From positions 1 through 14,773 of the forward strand of contig SFNM01000046.1 in NCBI GenBank assembly GCA_004552725.1: a DNA stretch of 14,773 bases, read 5' to 3'. The position numbers and the translations under genes were made by a program. This DNA is from Bacteroidales bacterium (GTDB lineage Bacteria > Bacteroidota > Bacteroidia > Bacteroidales > Muribaculaceae). A model generated the notes under the pieces. It was not told the DNA's origin. It worked only from the letters and a program-made list of their open reading frames with translations, and ran no database searches. Shown here piece by piece: positions 7,029-14,117 of the stretch (positions are counted from its first letter, which is position 1; every line of letters begins with the position of its first letter).

Positions 7029-7679
7029 ATGGATATTGCAAACTCAATCATAGCCTTCGACCTCGACGACACGCTCTACAGCGAACGCTCACAGTATGCC
7101 GCACAATGTCTGCGCCATGTTGCCGAGCATTTCAACTTGGGCGCAGATGTATTGAAAGCAATGCTCCATAGCAGCAACCCCTACGATGCGCTCACCGAGC
7201 AAGGGGTACAAGTTTCTATCGATGATTTTAAGCAAATCTATCGCTCCACCCGCTTGCAACCGATGCAACTGCGCCCGGATGCCACACAATTGCTCCACAC
7301 ATTGCACCGCGACTACCCCTCAACTCCTCTATTTCTAATCACCGACGGCGATTCCACACGCCAACGCGCCAAAATCACCGCGCTTGGCTTAGGCCGGTTC
7401 TTTGCGCCTGACCACATCATCATCAGCGAAGAAATCGGATGGGACAAGCACTCGCCTATGCCCTTCATTCACGCAATGGCTCGCGCCAATCGCCCCACAG
7501 GATGGATTTATGTCGGCGACAATATTTCCAAAGATTTTCACCACCCAAACCTATTGGGATGGACCACAATAATGCTGGCTGACGACGGCACAAACGTGCA
7601 CTCACAAGCAATAGAAGTGCCGGCCGAATATAAGCCTCAACTCACCATAAAATCCCTCATCCAAATACTATGCCAATAG
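7029..7679 (+). CDS. HAD-superfamily hydrolase (probable phosphatase)
   Basis: The 216-residue protein shows all four HAD motifs: motif I FDLDDTLY with nucleophile D11 and acid D13; motif II LITDG with T105; motif III K140 (WDKHSPMPF); motif IV YVGDNISKDF with D164 and D169. The segment between motif I and II is helical (about residues 18-85), as in C1-cap HAD phosphatases that act on sugar phosphates or nucleotides. The substrate cannot be read from the sequence. It starts 8 bp after the acyltransferase stop, and its 3' end overlaps the gmd start by 10 bases, so it is almost certainly cotranscribed and may be translationally coupled to gmd. A role in handling a phosphorylated sugar or nucleotide by-product of glycan synthesis is possible but unproven. 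Confidence 0.85.
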   Translation: MDIANSIIAFDLDDTLYSERSQYAAQCLRHVAEHFNLGADVLKAMLHSSNPYDALTEQGVQVSIDDFKQIYRSTRLQPMQLRPDATQLLHTLHRDYPSTPLFLITDGDSTRQRAKITALGLGRFFAPDHIIISEEIGWDKHSPMPFIHAMARANRPTGWIYVGDNISKDFHHPNLLGWTTIMLADDGTNVHSQAIEVPAEYKPQLTIKSLIQILCQ

Positions 7680-8728
7680 CACTAATCACCGGTATCACCG
7701 GACAAGACGGCTCATTCTTGGCCGAATTTTTGCTCGAAAAGGGCTATGAAGTCCACGGCATTATCCGCCGCAGTTCGTCGTTCAACACCGAACGTATCGA
7801 ACACCTCTATCTCGACGAATGGGTGCGCGATATGCACCGCAAACGTCTGCTCACGCTCCACTACGGCGATATGACCGACTCATCATCGCTCATTCGCATC
7901 ATAGGCGAAGTGAAGCCCGATGAAATATATAATTTGGCGGCACAAAGCCACGTAAAAGTATCGTTCGACGTGCCGGAATATACTGCCGACACCGACGCTG
8001 TGGGCGTGCTTCGACTGCTCGAAGCCGTGCGCATCCTTGGCTTGGAGAAGCACTGCCGCATCTATCAAGCATCTACCTCCGAACTCTTCGGCAAGGTGCA
8101 GGAAGTGCCCCAAAGCGAAACCACCCCCTTCTACCCGCGCTCGCCCTACTCCGTGGCGAAACTCTATGCCTACTGGATTATGAAGAACTACCGCGAAAGT
8201 TATGGTATGTTCACTGCCAACGGTATTCTTTTCAATCACGAATCTGAACGCCGCGGCGAGAACTTCGTCACTCGCAAAATCACTTTAGCAGCCGCTCGCA
8301 TCACTGCCGGACTGCAAGAAAAACTATATCTCGGCAACCTCAATGCTATGCGCGACTGGGGCTACGCTCGCGACTATGTGGAATGTATGTGGCTCATCCT
8401 CCAACAGCCTGAGCCCGACGACTTCGTAGTAGCCACCGGCGAATTTCACTCCGTGCGCGAATTTACCACTCTAGCATTCGCTCGCGCCGGCATCAATCTG
8501 CGCTGGGAAGGCGAAGGCCTCAACGAAAAAGGTATCGACACGGCCACCGGTCGCATTTTGGTCGAAGTCGACCCACGCTTTTTCCGCCCCGCCGAAGTGG
8601 AACAACTCCTCGGCAACCCCGAAAAAGCACGTCGCGTACTGGGTTGGAACCCGCGTGCCACTTCTTTCGAGCGCTTAGTCGAAATTATGGTTGATGCCGA
8701 TATGGCTTTAGTTAAAAAACAATCGTGA
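7670..8728 (+). CDS. gmd: GDP-mannose 4,6-dehydratase
   Basis: The 352-residue protein is a short-chain dehydrogenase/reductase of the GDP-mannose dehydratase family, which converts GDP-D-mannose to GDP-4-keto-6-deoxy-D-mannose in the cytosol. The NADP-binding motif is GITGQDGS (8-15), followed by the family-typical RRSSSFNTERIEHL. Catalytic residues line up with the E. coli enzyme: T136 and E138 in ASTSELFG, Y160 and K164 in YSVAK, with the same 24-residue gap between Thr and Tyr. NHESERRGENFVTRKI and AMRDWGYARDYVE are also typical. The ATG lies inside the end of the HAD gene (10-base overlap), and fcl begins one base after the stop. Together these genes make GDP-L-fucose. Confidence 0.96.
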   Translation: MPIALITGITGQDGSFLAEFLLEKGYEVHGIIRRSSSFNTERIEHLYLDEWVRDMHRKRLLTLHYGDMTDSSSLIRIIGEVKPDEIYNLAAQSHVKVSFDVPEYTADTDAVGVLRLLEAVRILGLEKHCRIYQASTSELFGKVQEVPQSETTPFYPRSPYSVAKLYAYWIMKNYRESYGMFTANGILFNHESERRGENFVTRKITLAAARITAGLQEKLYLGNLNAMRDWGYARDYVECMWLILQQPEPDDFVVATGEFHSVREFTTLAFARAGINLRWEGEGLNEKGIDTATGRILVEVDPRFFRPAEVEQLLGNPEKARRVLGWNPRATSFERLVEIMVDADMALVKKQS

Positions 8729-8729
8729 T

Positions 8730-9809
8730 ATGCTCAATCTCAACTCAAAAATATACGTTGCCGGCCACCGTGGCCTGGTTGGGTCGGCCATTATGCGCAA
8801 CCTTCAACAGCGCGGCTTCACCAACGTAATCGGACGCACTCATGCCGAATTGGACCTGCTCGACGGCGTGGCCGTGCGCCAATTCTTCGACCTCGAACAA
8901 CCCGACGCAGTAGTATTGGCCGCCGCTCACGTTGGCGGCATCATGGCCAACAGCGTGTACCGTGCCGACTTCATCTATCAAAACCTCCAAATCCAGCAAA
9001 ACGTAATCGGCGAAGCATGGCGCCATGGGGTGAAGCACCTTCTTTTTCTGGGCTCCACTTGTATTTACCCTCGCGAAGCGCCCCAACCTATCACAGAAGA
9101 TGCTCTTCTTACTTCGCCACTGGAATACACCAACGAACCTTACGCCATCGCTAAAATCGCCGGGTTGAAACTCTGCGAGTCGCTCAATTTGCAATATAGC
9201 ACTAACTACATTGCCGTGATGCCCACCAACCTCTATGGGCCTAACGACAATTTCGACCTCGTCAACAGCCACGTCCTCCCGGCAATGATTCGCAAGATGC
9301 ACCTCGCTCGTCTGCTCAACGAAAATCGCGAAGTCGAACTGCGTGCCGATCTCACACGTCGCCCCATCCCCAACCTCGATGCAGCATCTGCCTCGATGCA
9401 GCAAATCTCCGAAGCCCTTGCATCATTCGGCATCCACGCTTCACACCTCGACCTTTGGGGTAGCGGACGTCCTCTGCGAGAATTTCTTTGGAGCGAAGAT
9501 ATGGCCGACGCTTCAGTGCACATCCTGCTCAACGTTGACTTCAAAGACCTTTGCCAAGACCATAACCCCATCCGCAATACCCACATCAACATCGGCACCG
9601 GCATCGAACTTTCTATCGGTGAACTTGCCAATCAAATCCGCTCCACCGTGGGCTTCAAAGGCGAAATCCGCTGGGACGCGTCAAAACCCGACGGCACTAT
9701 GCGCAAACTCTGCAACGTCGACAAACTTCACGCTCTCGGCTGGCGCCACAAGGTAGAACTCCCCGACGGCATCGCCCGCCTCTACCGCTGGTATTGCGAA
9801 AGTATCTGA
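8730..9809 (+). CDS. fcl: GDP-L-fucose synthase (GDP-4-keto-6-deoxymannose 3,5-epimerase-4-reductase)
   Basis: The 359-residue enzyme carries out the second and last step to GDP-L-fucose, an epimerisation and NADPH-dependent reduction. The nucleotide motif is AGHRGLVGSA (11-20). Catalytic residues match E. coli Fcl with a constant offset of two: S109 and C111 in GSTCIYP, Y138 and K142 in YAIAK, H181 in NSHVLPA. GSGRPLREFLW is the family C-terminal motif. The protein is about 38 residues longer than the E. coli enzyme, because of an insert of roughly residues 197-238 between the H181 helix and the WGSG motif. It follows gmd by one base and is the last gene before the hairpin at 9825-9865. GDP-fucose would feed capsule or surface protein O-glycans. 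Confidence 0.95.
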   Translation: MLNLNSKIYVAGHRGLVGSAIMRNLQQRGFTNVIGRTHAELDLLDGVAVRQFFDLEQPDAVVLAAAHVGGIMANSVYRADFIYQNLQIQQNVIGEAWRHGVKHLLFLGSTCIYPREAPQPITEDALLTSPLEYTNEPYAIAKIAGLKLCESLNLQYSTNYIAVMPTNLYGPNDNFDLVNSHVLPAMIRKMHLARLLNENREVELRADLTRRPIPNLDAASASMQQISEALASFGIHASHLDLWGSGRPLREFLWSEDMADASVHILLNVDFKDLCQDHNPIRNTHINIGTGIELSIGELANQIRSTVGFKGEIRWDASKPDGTMRKLCNVDKLHALGWRHKVELPDGIARLYRWYCESI

Positions 9810-9824
9810 CCGATGCCCATAGTT

Positions 9825-9865
9825 GAATTAGCCCGATTAGCCAAGTAGGCTTATTGGGCTAATTC
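9825..9865 (+). terminator. Hairpin terminator after the GDP-fucose operon
   Basis: GAATTAGCCCGATTAGCC (9825-9842) pairs with GGCTTATTGGGCTAATTC (9848-9865) over 18 positions with two mismatches around the loop AAGTA. The stem is followed by GCGTTTTC, a short T-run. It begins 15 bp after the fcl stop and fits an intrinsic terminator for the operon starting near 5880. Confidence 0.75.
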
Positions 9866-10028
9866 GCGTTTTCATTATCAAATATGCACAAATTGGCCAA
9901 TAATTGTTCAAAACGGTGAAAAATTTAATATTTACGCAATATTGGAGCACTTTTTTGGCCATTTATAGCACGTATATGGATTTTTTTTGCGAAATTTGCA
10001 AAGATAAATACAATACAACCAACAAAGA
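9866..10028 (+). promoter_or_regulatory. AT-rich region upstream of lpxD; promoter not resolved
   Basis: The 163 bp between the terminator and lpxD must hold the promoter of the lipid A operon, but no site matches the consensus cleanly. GAAATTTG at 9991-9998 resembles the downstream box but has no TTTG/ATTG 20 bp upstream. ATTG at 9903-9906 with AATATTTA at 9927-9934 has the right spacing but a poor downstream box. A 10-bp palindrome ATTGGCCAAT lies at 9892-9901. No open reading frame of note is present. Confidence 0.3.
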
Positions 10029-11060
10029 ATGGAATTTTCAGCCCAACAGATAGCCTCCTTAATAGGTGGCACAGTGGAAGGCAATCCTCAAGCGATTGTC
10101 AACTCTTTTGCCAAAATTGAGGAGGCAACGGCCGGCTCAATCACTTTTTTGGCCAATCCCAAATATAATCACTACATATATTCTACGCAAGCCTCCATCG
10201 TTTTGGTAGGACGTAATTTAGAATTAGAGCATCCTGTTGAAACTACTCTCATCCGCGTAGATGACCCGTATGCCACATTGGCTCAACTACTGCAATTTGC
10301 ACAGCAAGCAATGGCACCGCAACTCCAAGGCGTAGAGCAGCCATCCTTTGTGGCCGAAGACGTGGAAATACCTGCTGACGCGTATATAGGAGCCTTTGCT
10401 TACATCGGCACCGGATGTCGCATCGGTAGCGGAGTGAAGATTTACCCACAAGCCTACGTTGGCCCGGGGGTGGTGCTCGGCGACAACACAGTGGTTTATC
10501 CCGGTGCAAAAATCTACCATGGATGCCGCATCGGTGCTCGATGCATCATTCATGCAGGGGCCGTAGTTGGCGCCGACGGCTTCGGCTTCGCTCCCACTGC
10601 CGACGGCTCCTACAGCAAAATACCGCAAATCGGCATCGTAGAAATTCATGACGATGTGGAAATCGGTGCCAACACCACAGTGGACCGCGCTACTATGGGT
10701 GCCACAGTCATAGAACAAGGTGCCAAACTCGACAACCTTATTCAAGCCGCCCACAACACCACCATCGGTCGCAACACCGTCATCGCCGCTCAAGTGGGCA
10801 TTGCCGGCAGCACTCACATCGGTGCCAATTGCATGATTGGCGGCCAAGTAGGATTTGCCGGACATATCACCGTGGGCGACGGTTCCAAATTCGGTGCTCA
10901 ATCCGGTGTGCCCAACAGCGTACCTGCCCAATCACGCTTGCTCGGCACTCCCGCGGTACACGAGCGCGACTTCGCTCGTCAAGTGGTGCACGTTAAGCGC
11001 CTCGGCGACCTCTTCGACCGCGTAGCAAAATTAGAAAAAGTAATTAATCAACCGCAATAA
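10029..11060 (+). CDS. lpxD: UDP-3-O-(3-hydroxyacyl)glucosamine N-acyltransferase
   Basis: The 343-residue protein performs the third step of lipid A synthesis, transferring an (R)-3-hydroxyacyl chain from ACP to the 2-amino group of UDP-3-O-acylglucosamine, in the cytosol. The N-terminal uridine-binding domain (1-100) begins EFSAQQIASLIGGTVEGN and has the LpxD motif ITFLANPKY (38-46). From about residue 110 to 310 there are many hexapeptide repeats, giving a left-handed beta-helix. GADGFGFA (181-188) and KLDNLIQAAHN (233-243) are diagnostic, with H242 matching the E. coli catalytic His239. A helical C-terminus follows. Length is normal. It leads the operon lpxD, lpxC/fabZ, lpxA; the next gene starts 16 bp later. 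Confidence 0.96.
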   Translation: MEFSAQQIASLIGGTVEGNPQAIVNSFAKIEEATAGSITFLANPKYNHYIYSTQASIVLVGRNLELEHPVETTLIRVDDPYATLAQLLQFAQQAMAPQLQGVEQPSFVAEDVEIPADAYIGAFAYIGTGCRIGSGVKIYPQAYVGPGVVLGDNTVVYPGAKIYHGCRIGARCIIHAGAVVGADGFGFAPTADGSYSKIPQIGIVEIHDDVEIGANTTVDRATMGATVIEQGAKLDNLIQAAHNTTIGRNTVIAAQVGIAGSTHIGANCMIGGQVGFAGHITVGDGSKFGAQSGVPNSVPAQSRLLGTPAVHERDFARQVVHVKRLGDLFDRVAKLEKVINQPQ

Positions 11061-11076
11061 TAAAACAACAACATAT

Positions 11077-12459
11077 ATGAAGCAAACAACTCTCGGCAGC
11101 TCTTTCTCCCTCACCGGCAAAGGCTTACACTCCGGTTGCCAACTCACCGCAGAATTCTGCCCGGCACCCGAAAACCATGGTTATAAAATCCAACGTATCG
11201 ACCTCGAAGGCCAACCCACCCTTGACTGCCTCGCCGAAAACGTTGTGGCCACCAACCGTGGCACCGTTTTGGCTCGCGGCGAAGTAAAAGTAAGCACCAT
11301 CGAACACGCTCTCGCTGCTCTCTATGCTTTAGGGGTTGACAACTGTCTCATCAAAGTCAATGGACCTGAATTGCCTATCATCAACGGCAGTGCAAGCCCG
11401 TTTGCCGAGGCTATTGCCGCCGCCGGAATTGTAGAACAAAATGCTGAACGTGAGTTCTATGTTGTAAAACACAAGCTCGAAGTGGTCGACGAAGAATCAG
11501 GCTCGAAAATTCTAATCCTTCCCGATGATGAATTTTCCGTGGAAGTGAAAGTCAACTTCCACTCGCCCGTACTTGCCAACCAATACGCCTCGATGGAACA
11601 TGTGTCGGAGTTCGCCAAAGAAATCGCACCCGCGCGTACATTCGTATTTGTGCGCGAAATCCAACCGCTCCTCCAAGCAGGCTTAATCAAAGGTGGCGAC
11701 TTGGACAATGCTATCGTAATCTACGACAGCCCCATCGTCCACGACCAACTCAAAGCCATCGCCGACTTGGTTGGTGTAGAGTGCCCAACCCTCGACACTT
11801 ACGGATACATCAACCCCGACCCGCTCCAATTTGAAAACGAGCCTGCTCGCCACAAACTCCTCGACGTAATCGGCGACATCGCTCTCATCGGCCGTCCTCT
11901 CAAAGGCAAAATCATCGCCACCAAACCAGGCCACGGCATCAACACAGCCATGGCTAAAGATATCCGTCGCGACATCAAACGTCAGGACATCCAATGCCCG
12001 GTATACGACCCCAACAAGGAGCCGGTGATGGACAACAATGTAATCCGCACCAAATTGCCCCACCGCTATCCCTTCCTCTTGGTCGACAAAATCATTGAAG
12101 TGGCTCCGCAATATATCGTAGGTGTGAAGAACGTCACCACCAACGAACCATTCTTCCAAGGCCACTTCCCGCAAGAACCGGTGATGCCCGGTGTGCTCCT
12201 CATCGAAGCAATGGCCCAAACCGGTGGTTTGCTCGTGCTCGGAACTGTAGAAGAAGCCGAACGCTACTCTACTTACTTCATGAAAATCGACAACGTGAAG
12301 TTCCGCCAAAAAGTAGTGCCCGGCGATACTCTCATTTTCCACGTGTCGTTCCTCACCGAAATGCGCCGCGGATGCGCCGTGATGAAAGGCCGCGCTTTCG
12401 TTGGCGAAAAAATCGTGTGCGAATGTGAGTTTATGGCTCAAATAATCAAAAACAAGTAA
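11077..12459 (+). CDS. lpxC/fabZ: Bifunctional UDP-3-O-acyl-N-acetylglucosamine deacetylase / 3-hydroxyacyl-ACP dehydratase
   Basis: The 460-residue protein is a fusion. Residues 1 to about 305 are LpxC, the zinc deacetylase that commits the cell to lipid A: STIEHALAAL with zinc ligand H77, RHKLLDVIGD with ligands H259 and D263, and GHGIN with H286 matching the E. coli His265. Residues about 315-460 are FabZ, which dehydrates 3-hydroxyacyl-ACP in fatty acid synthesis: LPHRYPFLLVDKI (327-339) and GHFPQEPVMPG with catalytic H363, and LLIEAMAQ with E377, spaced 14 residues as in other FabZ proteins. The fused form is known from Bacteroidetes. LpxC and FabZ compete for the same hydroxyacyl pool, so fusion may keep their amounts in step (inference). 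Both active sites look intact. Confidence 0.97.
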   Translation: MKQTTLGSSFSLTGKGLHSGCQLTAEFCPAPENHGYKIQRIDLEGQPTLDCLAENVVATNRGTVLARGEVKVSTIEHALAALYALGVDNCLIKVNGPELPIINGSASPFAEAIAAAGIVEQNAEREFYVVKHKLEVVDEESGSKILILPDDEFSVEVKVNFHSPVLANQYASMEHVSEFAKEIAPARTFVFVREIQPLLQAGLIKGGDLDNAIVIYDSPIVHDQLKAIADLVGVECPTLDTYGYINPDPLQFENEPARHKLLDVIGDIALIGRPLKGKIIATKPGHGINTAMAKDIRRDIKRQDIQCPVYDPNKEPVMDNNVIRTKLPHRYPFLLVDKIIEVAPQYIVGVKNVTTNEPFFQGHFPQEPVMPGVLLIEAMAQTGGLLVLGTVEEAERYSTYFMKIDNVKFRQKVVPGDTLIFHVSFLTEMRRGCAVMKGRAFVGEKIVCECEFMAQIIKNK

Positions 12460-12468
12460 TCTTTTGAA

Positions 12469-13245
12469 ATGAATCAACCCTTAGCATCTATCCACCCCAA
12501 CGCAAAAATCGCCCCCAACGTTATCATCGACCCGTTCGTAACTATCGAAGACAACGTAGAGATTGGCGAAGGCACCCACATCATGTCGGGCGCTGTGATT
12601 ATGTGGGGTGCTCGTATAGGACGCAACTGCCGCATTTTCCCCAATGCGGTAGTTAGCGCCATCCCGCAAGACCTCAAATTCCACGGCGAAGAGACTCTGG
12701 CTATCGTCGGCGACAATACCACCTTGCGCGAATGTGTCACCGTGAACCGCGGTACTGACGCTCGCGGCAAGACCGTCGTTGGCGACAATTGCTTGATAAT
12801 GGCCTACTCCCATGTGGCTCACGATGCCATCGTGGGCAATAATGTCATCATTTCCAACGCCACTCAACTCGCCGGCGAAGTGGTGGTAGATGATTGCGCT
12901 GTGATTGGTGGCGGCACTTTGGTGCACCAATTCTGCCACATCGGCGCCCATGTAATGGTGCAAGGCGGCAGCCGCATCGGCAAAGACGTGCCACCATACG
13001 TCAAAGCCGCTCGCGAACCGGTGGCTTACACCGGCATAAACTCCGTGGGTCTGCGTCGTCGCGGTTTCTCTAACGAAACTATTGCTGCCATTCAAGACGT
13101 GTATCGATACATCTATCAGCACAATCTCAACGTGTCCGACGCTGTGCGTCGTATCGAGGAGTCTGTGCCACAATCGCCCGAGCGCGACGCTATCATCGAC
13201 TTCGTGCGCACGTCTCGTCGCGGCATTATCCGCGGTTACTGTTAA
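12469..13245 (+). CDS. lpxA: UDP-N-acetylglucosamine O-acyltransferase
   Basis: The 258-residue protein carries out the first step of lipid A synthesis, adding a 3-hydroxyacyl chain from ACP to the 3-OH of UDP-GlcNAc in the cytosol. It opens with hexapeptide repeats (IHPNAKIAPNVIIDPFVTI) forming a left-handed beta-helix to about residue 190, then a helical C-terminal domain. The active-site segment MAYSHVAHDAIVGNN has H118, equivalent to E. coli His125, with H115 matching His122. The motifs IPQDLKFHGE and VNRG are conserved in LpxA. Length is close to the E. coli enzyme (262). It follows the lpxC/fabZ stop by 9 bp and is the last protein gene before rnpB, whose 5' end lies about 24 bp after the stop codon. 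Confidence 0.96.
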   Translation: MNQPLASIHPNAKIAPNVIIDPFVTIEDNVEIGEGTHIMSGAVIMWGARIGRNCRIFPNAVVSAIPQDLKFHGEETLAIVGDNTTLRECVTVNRGTDARGKTVVGDNCLIMAYSHVAHDAIVGNNVIISNATQLAGEVVVDDCAVIGGGTLVHQFCHIGAHVMVQGGSRIGKDVPPYVKAAREPVAYTGINSVGLRRRGFSNETIAAIQDVYRYIYQHNLNVSDAVRRIEESVPQSPERDAIIDFVRTSRRGIIRGYC

Positions 13246-13269
13246 TTTCTAATCGTACATTCTCATACT

Positions 13270-13626
13270 GAAGACTGAGCCATGTCCGGGGCGAGGAGTT
13301 CGTCGCCTACCGACCTCGTGAGCGGTGGGAGGAAAGTCCGGGCAACACAGAGCACCAAACTCCCCTCGGGGAGCCGGCGGAAACGTTGGAGTAGAGTGAC
13401 AGAAAACAACCGCCGCCTCGGCGGCAAGGGTGAAAAGGCGGGGTAAGAGCCCACCGGGCACCACAGCGATATGGTGTGCCGCACTCCTTTTGGGTTGCAA
13501 GGTCAAGTATACCGGCATTTAAGGGTTGCTCGCCCATTGCCGGGGGGTAGACTGCGCAGATAAATGACGAACAGCGCGGGGTGTGTCGGCTTCCGATACT
13601 ACCCACGCTACATAACTCGGCTTATA
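13270..13626 (+). ncRNA. rnpB: RNase P RNA (bacterial type A-like)
   Basis: This is the catalytic RNA of ribonuclease P, which removes 5' leaders from precursor tRNAs. The universal core is clear: GGGAGGAAAGTCCGGGC (13327-13343), ACAGAAAACAACCGCC near 13400, GGGTGAAAAGGCGGGGTAAGAGCCC near 13428-13452, TGCAAGGTCAAG near 13497, GGGGTAG near 13544-13550 and AGATAAATGA (13558-13567). The ends come from helix P1: CTGAG (13275-13279) pairs with CTCGG (13616-13620), with a few further pairs outside. Exact termini are therefore approximate. CCGGCA (13512-13517) pairs with TGCCGG (13538-13543). Only about eight bases lie between the GGGTAG and AGATAAATGA motifs, leaving no room for helix P18, while the hairpin before the 3' end (13574-13608) is long. 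No consensus promoter is visible upstream. Confidence 0.95.
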
Positions 13627-13630
13627 CCCC

Positions 13631-13667
13631 GCCCCCGGGGGCTCTTTCTTCTTTTTATTTTTCTTTT
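13631..13667 (+). terminator. Terminator of rnpB
   Basis: The palindrome GCCCCCGGGGGC (13631-13642) can fold as a short GC stem and is followed by a 25-nt pyrimidine tract that is mostly T. It begins a few bases after the RNase P RNA. The T-tract runs straight into the ATG of the next gene at 13668. Confidence 0.65.
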
Positions 13668-14102
13668 ATGGCTGAATCCAACGACTGGTGGACCGCTCCC
13701 GCCGAAAGCGACGATGGCCGACTCATTATGGTCTCCGGCCGTCGTGACATCCAAAAATTCCGTTCAAATCCTCGCTTCTCAATTCGCATCGAAATCCAAT
13801 GGACTTATTCCGACGCGCCTAATGCCGCTATGCCCGATGATCACGATGCCGAACTGATGGGACAAGCCACCGACGCACTCAGCGAAGTGTTGGCCGCCGA
13901 CCCCGTGGCCGTTATCACCGGTATTTTCACCGGCGCCGGCGAACGCACTTGGGTTTTCTACACCCTCTCCACAAATATTTTTCAGAAGAAACTCAACCAG
14001 GCTTTAGAACCGCTTCCAACCCTTCCTCTGGTTATCACCGCTGAAAACGACCCTGATTGGGAAGCATACGACGAAATGGCCCAACTCGAAATCCAATGCT
14101 AA
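13668..14102 (+). CDS. DUF695-like small protein
   Basis: The 144-residue protein has no signal peptide or membrane segment. Its N-terminus (ESNDWWTAPAESDDGRLIMV) and the beta-rich segment RFSIRIEIQWTY, then GERTWVFYT (91-99) and the C-terminal NDPDWEAYDEM, resemble DUF695 proteins, whose function is unknown and which often occur as small cytosolic proteins. The reading frame is open upstream to 13581, but that part lies inside rnpB; MAESNDWW at 13668 is the natural start because conserved sequence begins there. The start sits directly on the T-tract of the rnpB terminator, with no promoter or ribosome binding site visible, so expression may rely on read-through. It converges on recQ with 15 bp between the stops. 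The family call is from general pattern likeness. Confidence 0.72.
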   Translation: MAESNDWWTAPAESDDGRLIMVSGRRDIQKFRSNPRFSIRIEIQWTYSDAPNAAMPDDHDAELMGQATDALSEVLAADPVAVITGIFTGAGERTWVFYTLSTNIFQKKLNQALEPLPTLPLVITAENDPDWEAYDEMAQLEIQC

Positions 14103-14117
14103 CCGTTGGCTTGAGTA

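Noticed and set aside
9892..9901. Palindrome ATTGGCCAAT upstream of lpxD as a possible operator
   Set aside because: Ten bases in AT-rich intergenic sequence can occur by chance, and no promoter is placed next to it.
11683..13173. Long minus-strand open frames (264 and 230 codons) opposite lpxC/fabZ and lpxA
   Set aside because: They are mirror frames of highly conserved genes, with His/Val-rich low-quality translations and no promoter; a by-product of codon bias.
13249..13606. Minus-strand open frames opposite rnpB
   Set aside because: They are antisense to a clear structured RNA and show no protein-family features.
13581..13667. Upstream extension of the DUF695-like frame
   Set aside because: It lies within the RNase P RNA and its terminator; conserved protein sequence begins at 13668.
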